Part shown: in pieces, positions 63,623 through 64,000 of the stretch | How positions within the stretch are numbered: position 1 is the stretch's first letter | Layout: the number at the start of each line of letters is the position of its first letter | Source: DATKAS01 sp963773315 | GTDB lineage: Bacteria; Actinomycetota; Acidimicrobiia; Acidimicrobiales; DATKAS01 | Direction of reading: 5' to 3' | NCBI GenBank assembly: GCA_963773315.1 | Contig: CAVZAF010000004.1 | Location: forward strand, 1 to 64,000 | DNA: 64,000 nucleotides | Translations under genes and position numbers: made by a program | Notes under the pieces: generated by a model | What the model was told of the DNA's origin: nothing | Database searches by the model: none | What the model saw: only the letters and a program-made list of their open reading frames with translations

Positions 63623-64000
63623 CTATGAAGCTCGCGAGGTCGACCACGTGAGCAGCACGCCCTCGCGCGCCACCATGTACGACCCCGGCATCACCCGCAG
63701 CCGCCAAGGCACGACCTCGAGGATGCCGAACGCGAGCGCGGTCGGCGAGTCCCAGCCGGGAATGATGCTCGGGTCGTAGCCGACGGGCGCGGGCGCATTC
63801 CTGATCCGATCCCATCCCTCGGCTCGGCTCTCGTCGTCGAGCTTCCACTCCGCGGTGCACTCGGCAAGGCACGTGTCGTGGTTGTTCGCCCAGTAGTTGA
63901 GCGAGATGAACGGATGCGCGTCGAGGTCGGCGCGCTTCGGAGACAGAGGGCTCGTCGCGATCACTCCGCGGAGAGTGCTGCCATCCCACTCCCACACCGG
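63623..64000 (-). CDS. Pyridoxamine-phosphate-oxidase/F420-type flavin-binding split-barrel protein (5'-partial)
   Basis: C-terminal 124 or more residues; the 5' end is beyond the window edge. Blocks: LRGVIATSPLSPKRADLDAH, PFISLNYWANNHDTCLAECT and EVVPWRLRVMPG. The strand pattern and the Y-W/H-D-T-C-x-A-x-C-T segment resemble PNPOx-fold proteins of actinobacteria. Cofactor cannot be decided. The stop lies 29 bases from the SnoaL-like gene start on the same strand, so the two may be cotranscribed. Confidence 0.55.
   Translation of the reverse strand, partial: PVWEWDGSTLRGVIATSPLSPKRADLDAHPFISLNYWANNHDTCLAECTAEWKLDDESRAEGWDRIRNAPAPVGYDPSIIPGWDSPTALAFGILEVVPWRLRVMPGSYMVAREGVLLTWSTSRAS

Overview
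The window is a high-GC contig that looks like a chimera. Positions 1 to about 7480 carry genes of one high-GC actinobacterium: a two-subunit ABC exporter, a glutaryl-CoA-type acyl-CoA dehydrogenase and an E2/E1 fusion 2-oxoglutarate dehydrogenase. They are broken by a reading-frame change every 100-300 bases. Positions about 7484-7915 hold a lower-GC piece of a gammaproteobacterial-type parC gene. From about 7920 to the end the sequence is one coherent actinobacterial genome. Its gene set (F420-type LLM oxidoreductase, maleylpyruvate-isomerase-like proteins, an epsilon-type acyl-CoA carboxylase subunit, crotonyl-CoA carboxylase/reductase with a MeaA-type mutase, leaderless promoters, CGDDSG lipoproteins, a CRTAC/UnbV lipoprotein) fits the class Acidimicrobiia best; this is an inference from content, not a phylogeny.

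Layout of the main part. 7.9-10.0 kb: a frameshifted alpha/beta-hydrolase/adenylate cyclase fusion and a VapC remnant. 10.0-13.0 kb: tRNA-Ser, SRP RNA and dnaX-ybaB-recR. 13.2-17.9 kb: an envelope-lipid cluster (two PAP2 phosphatases, diacylglycerol-kinase-like, YihY, phospholipase D). 18.0-21.9 kb: thiolase, crotonyl-CoA carboxylase/reductase, methylmalonyl-CoA epimerase, LLM oxidoreductase. 21.9-23.5 kb: an iron-sulfur PD-(D/E)XK nuclease with an unknown partner. 23.5-29.4 kb: DUF2461, MFS, lipoprotein, 5'-3' exonuclease, secreted protein, Amt. 29.4-33.8 kb: LigD-type polymerase and DNA ligase around a tandem pair of related membrane-anchored proteins. 34.5-44.6 kb: acyl-CoA carboxylase beta and epsilon, CoA-transferase, MeaA-type mutase, 3-hydroxybutyryl-CoA dehydrogenase, Aat. 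44.7-49.8 kb: phosphatase, S51 peptidase, cyclophilin, aspartokinase, aspartate-semialdehyde dehydrogenase, MazG-like. 49.9-52.5 kb: an integration scar in tRNA-Pro. 52.5-59.6 kb: small unknowns, an RnfD-like membrane protein, an M24-fold protein and the CRTAC/UnbV lipoprotein. 59.7-63.2 kb: a sugar ABC importer. The window closes with two small unknowns.

How the genes work together. Thiolase, 3-hydroxybutyryl-CoA dehydrogenase, Ccr, epimerase, MeaA/Ecm and propionyl-CoA carboxylase cover much of the ethylmalonyl-CoA route from acetyl-CoA to C4/C5 units. dnaX, recR, the LigD-like enzymes and two nucleases form a scattered repair set.

Many genes of the main part carry one single-base indel, usually an extra G or C. 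The same error type is denser in the first 7.5 kb, so these breaks are treated as sequence errors unless truncation is evident.
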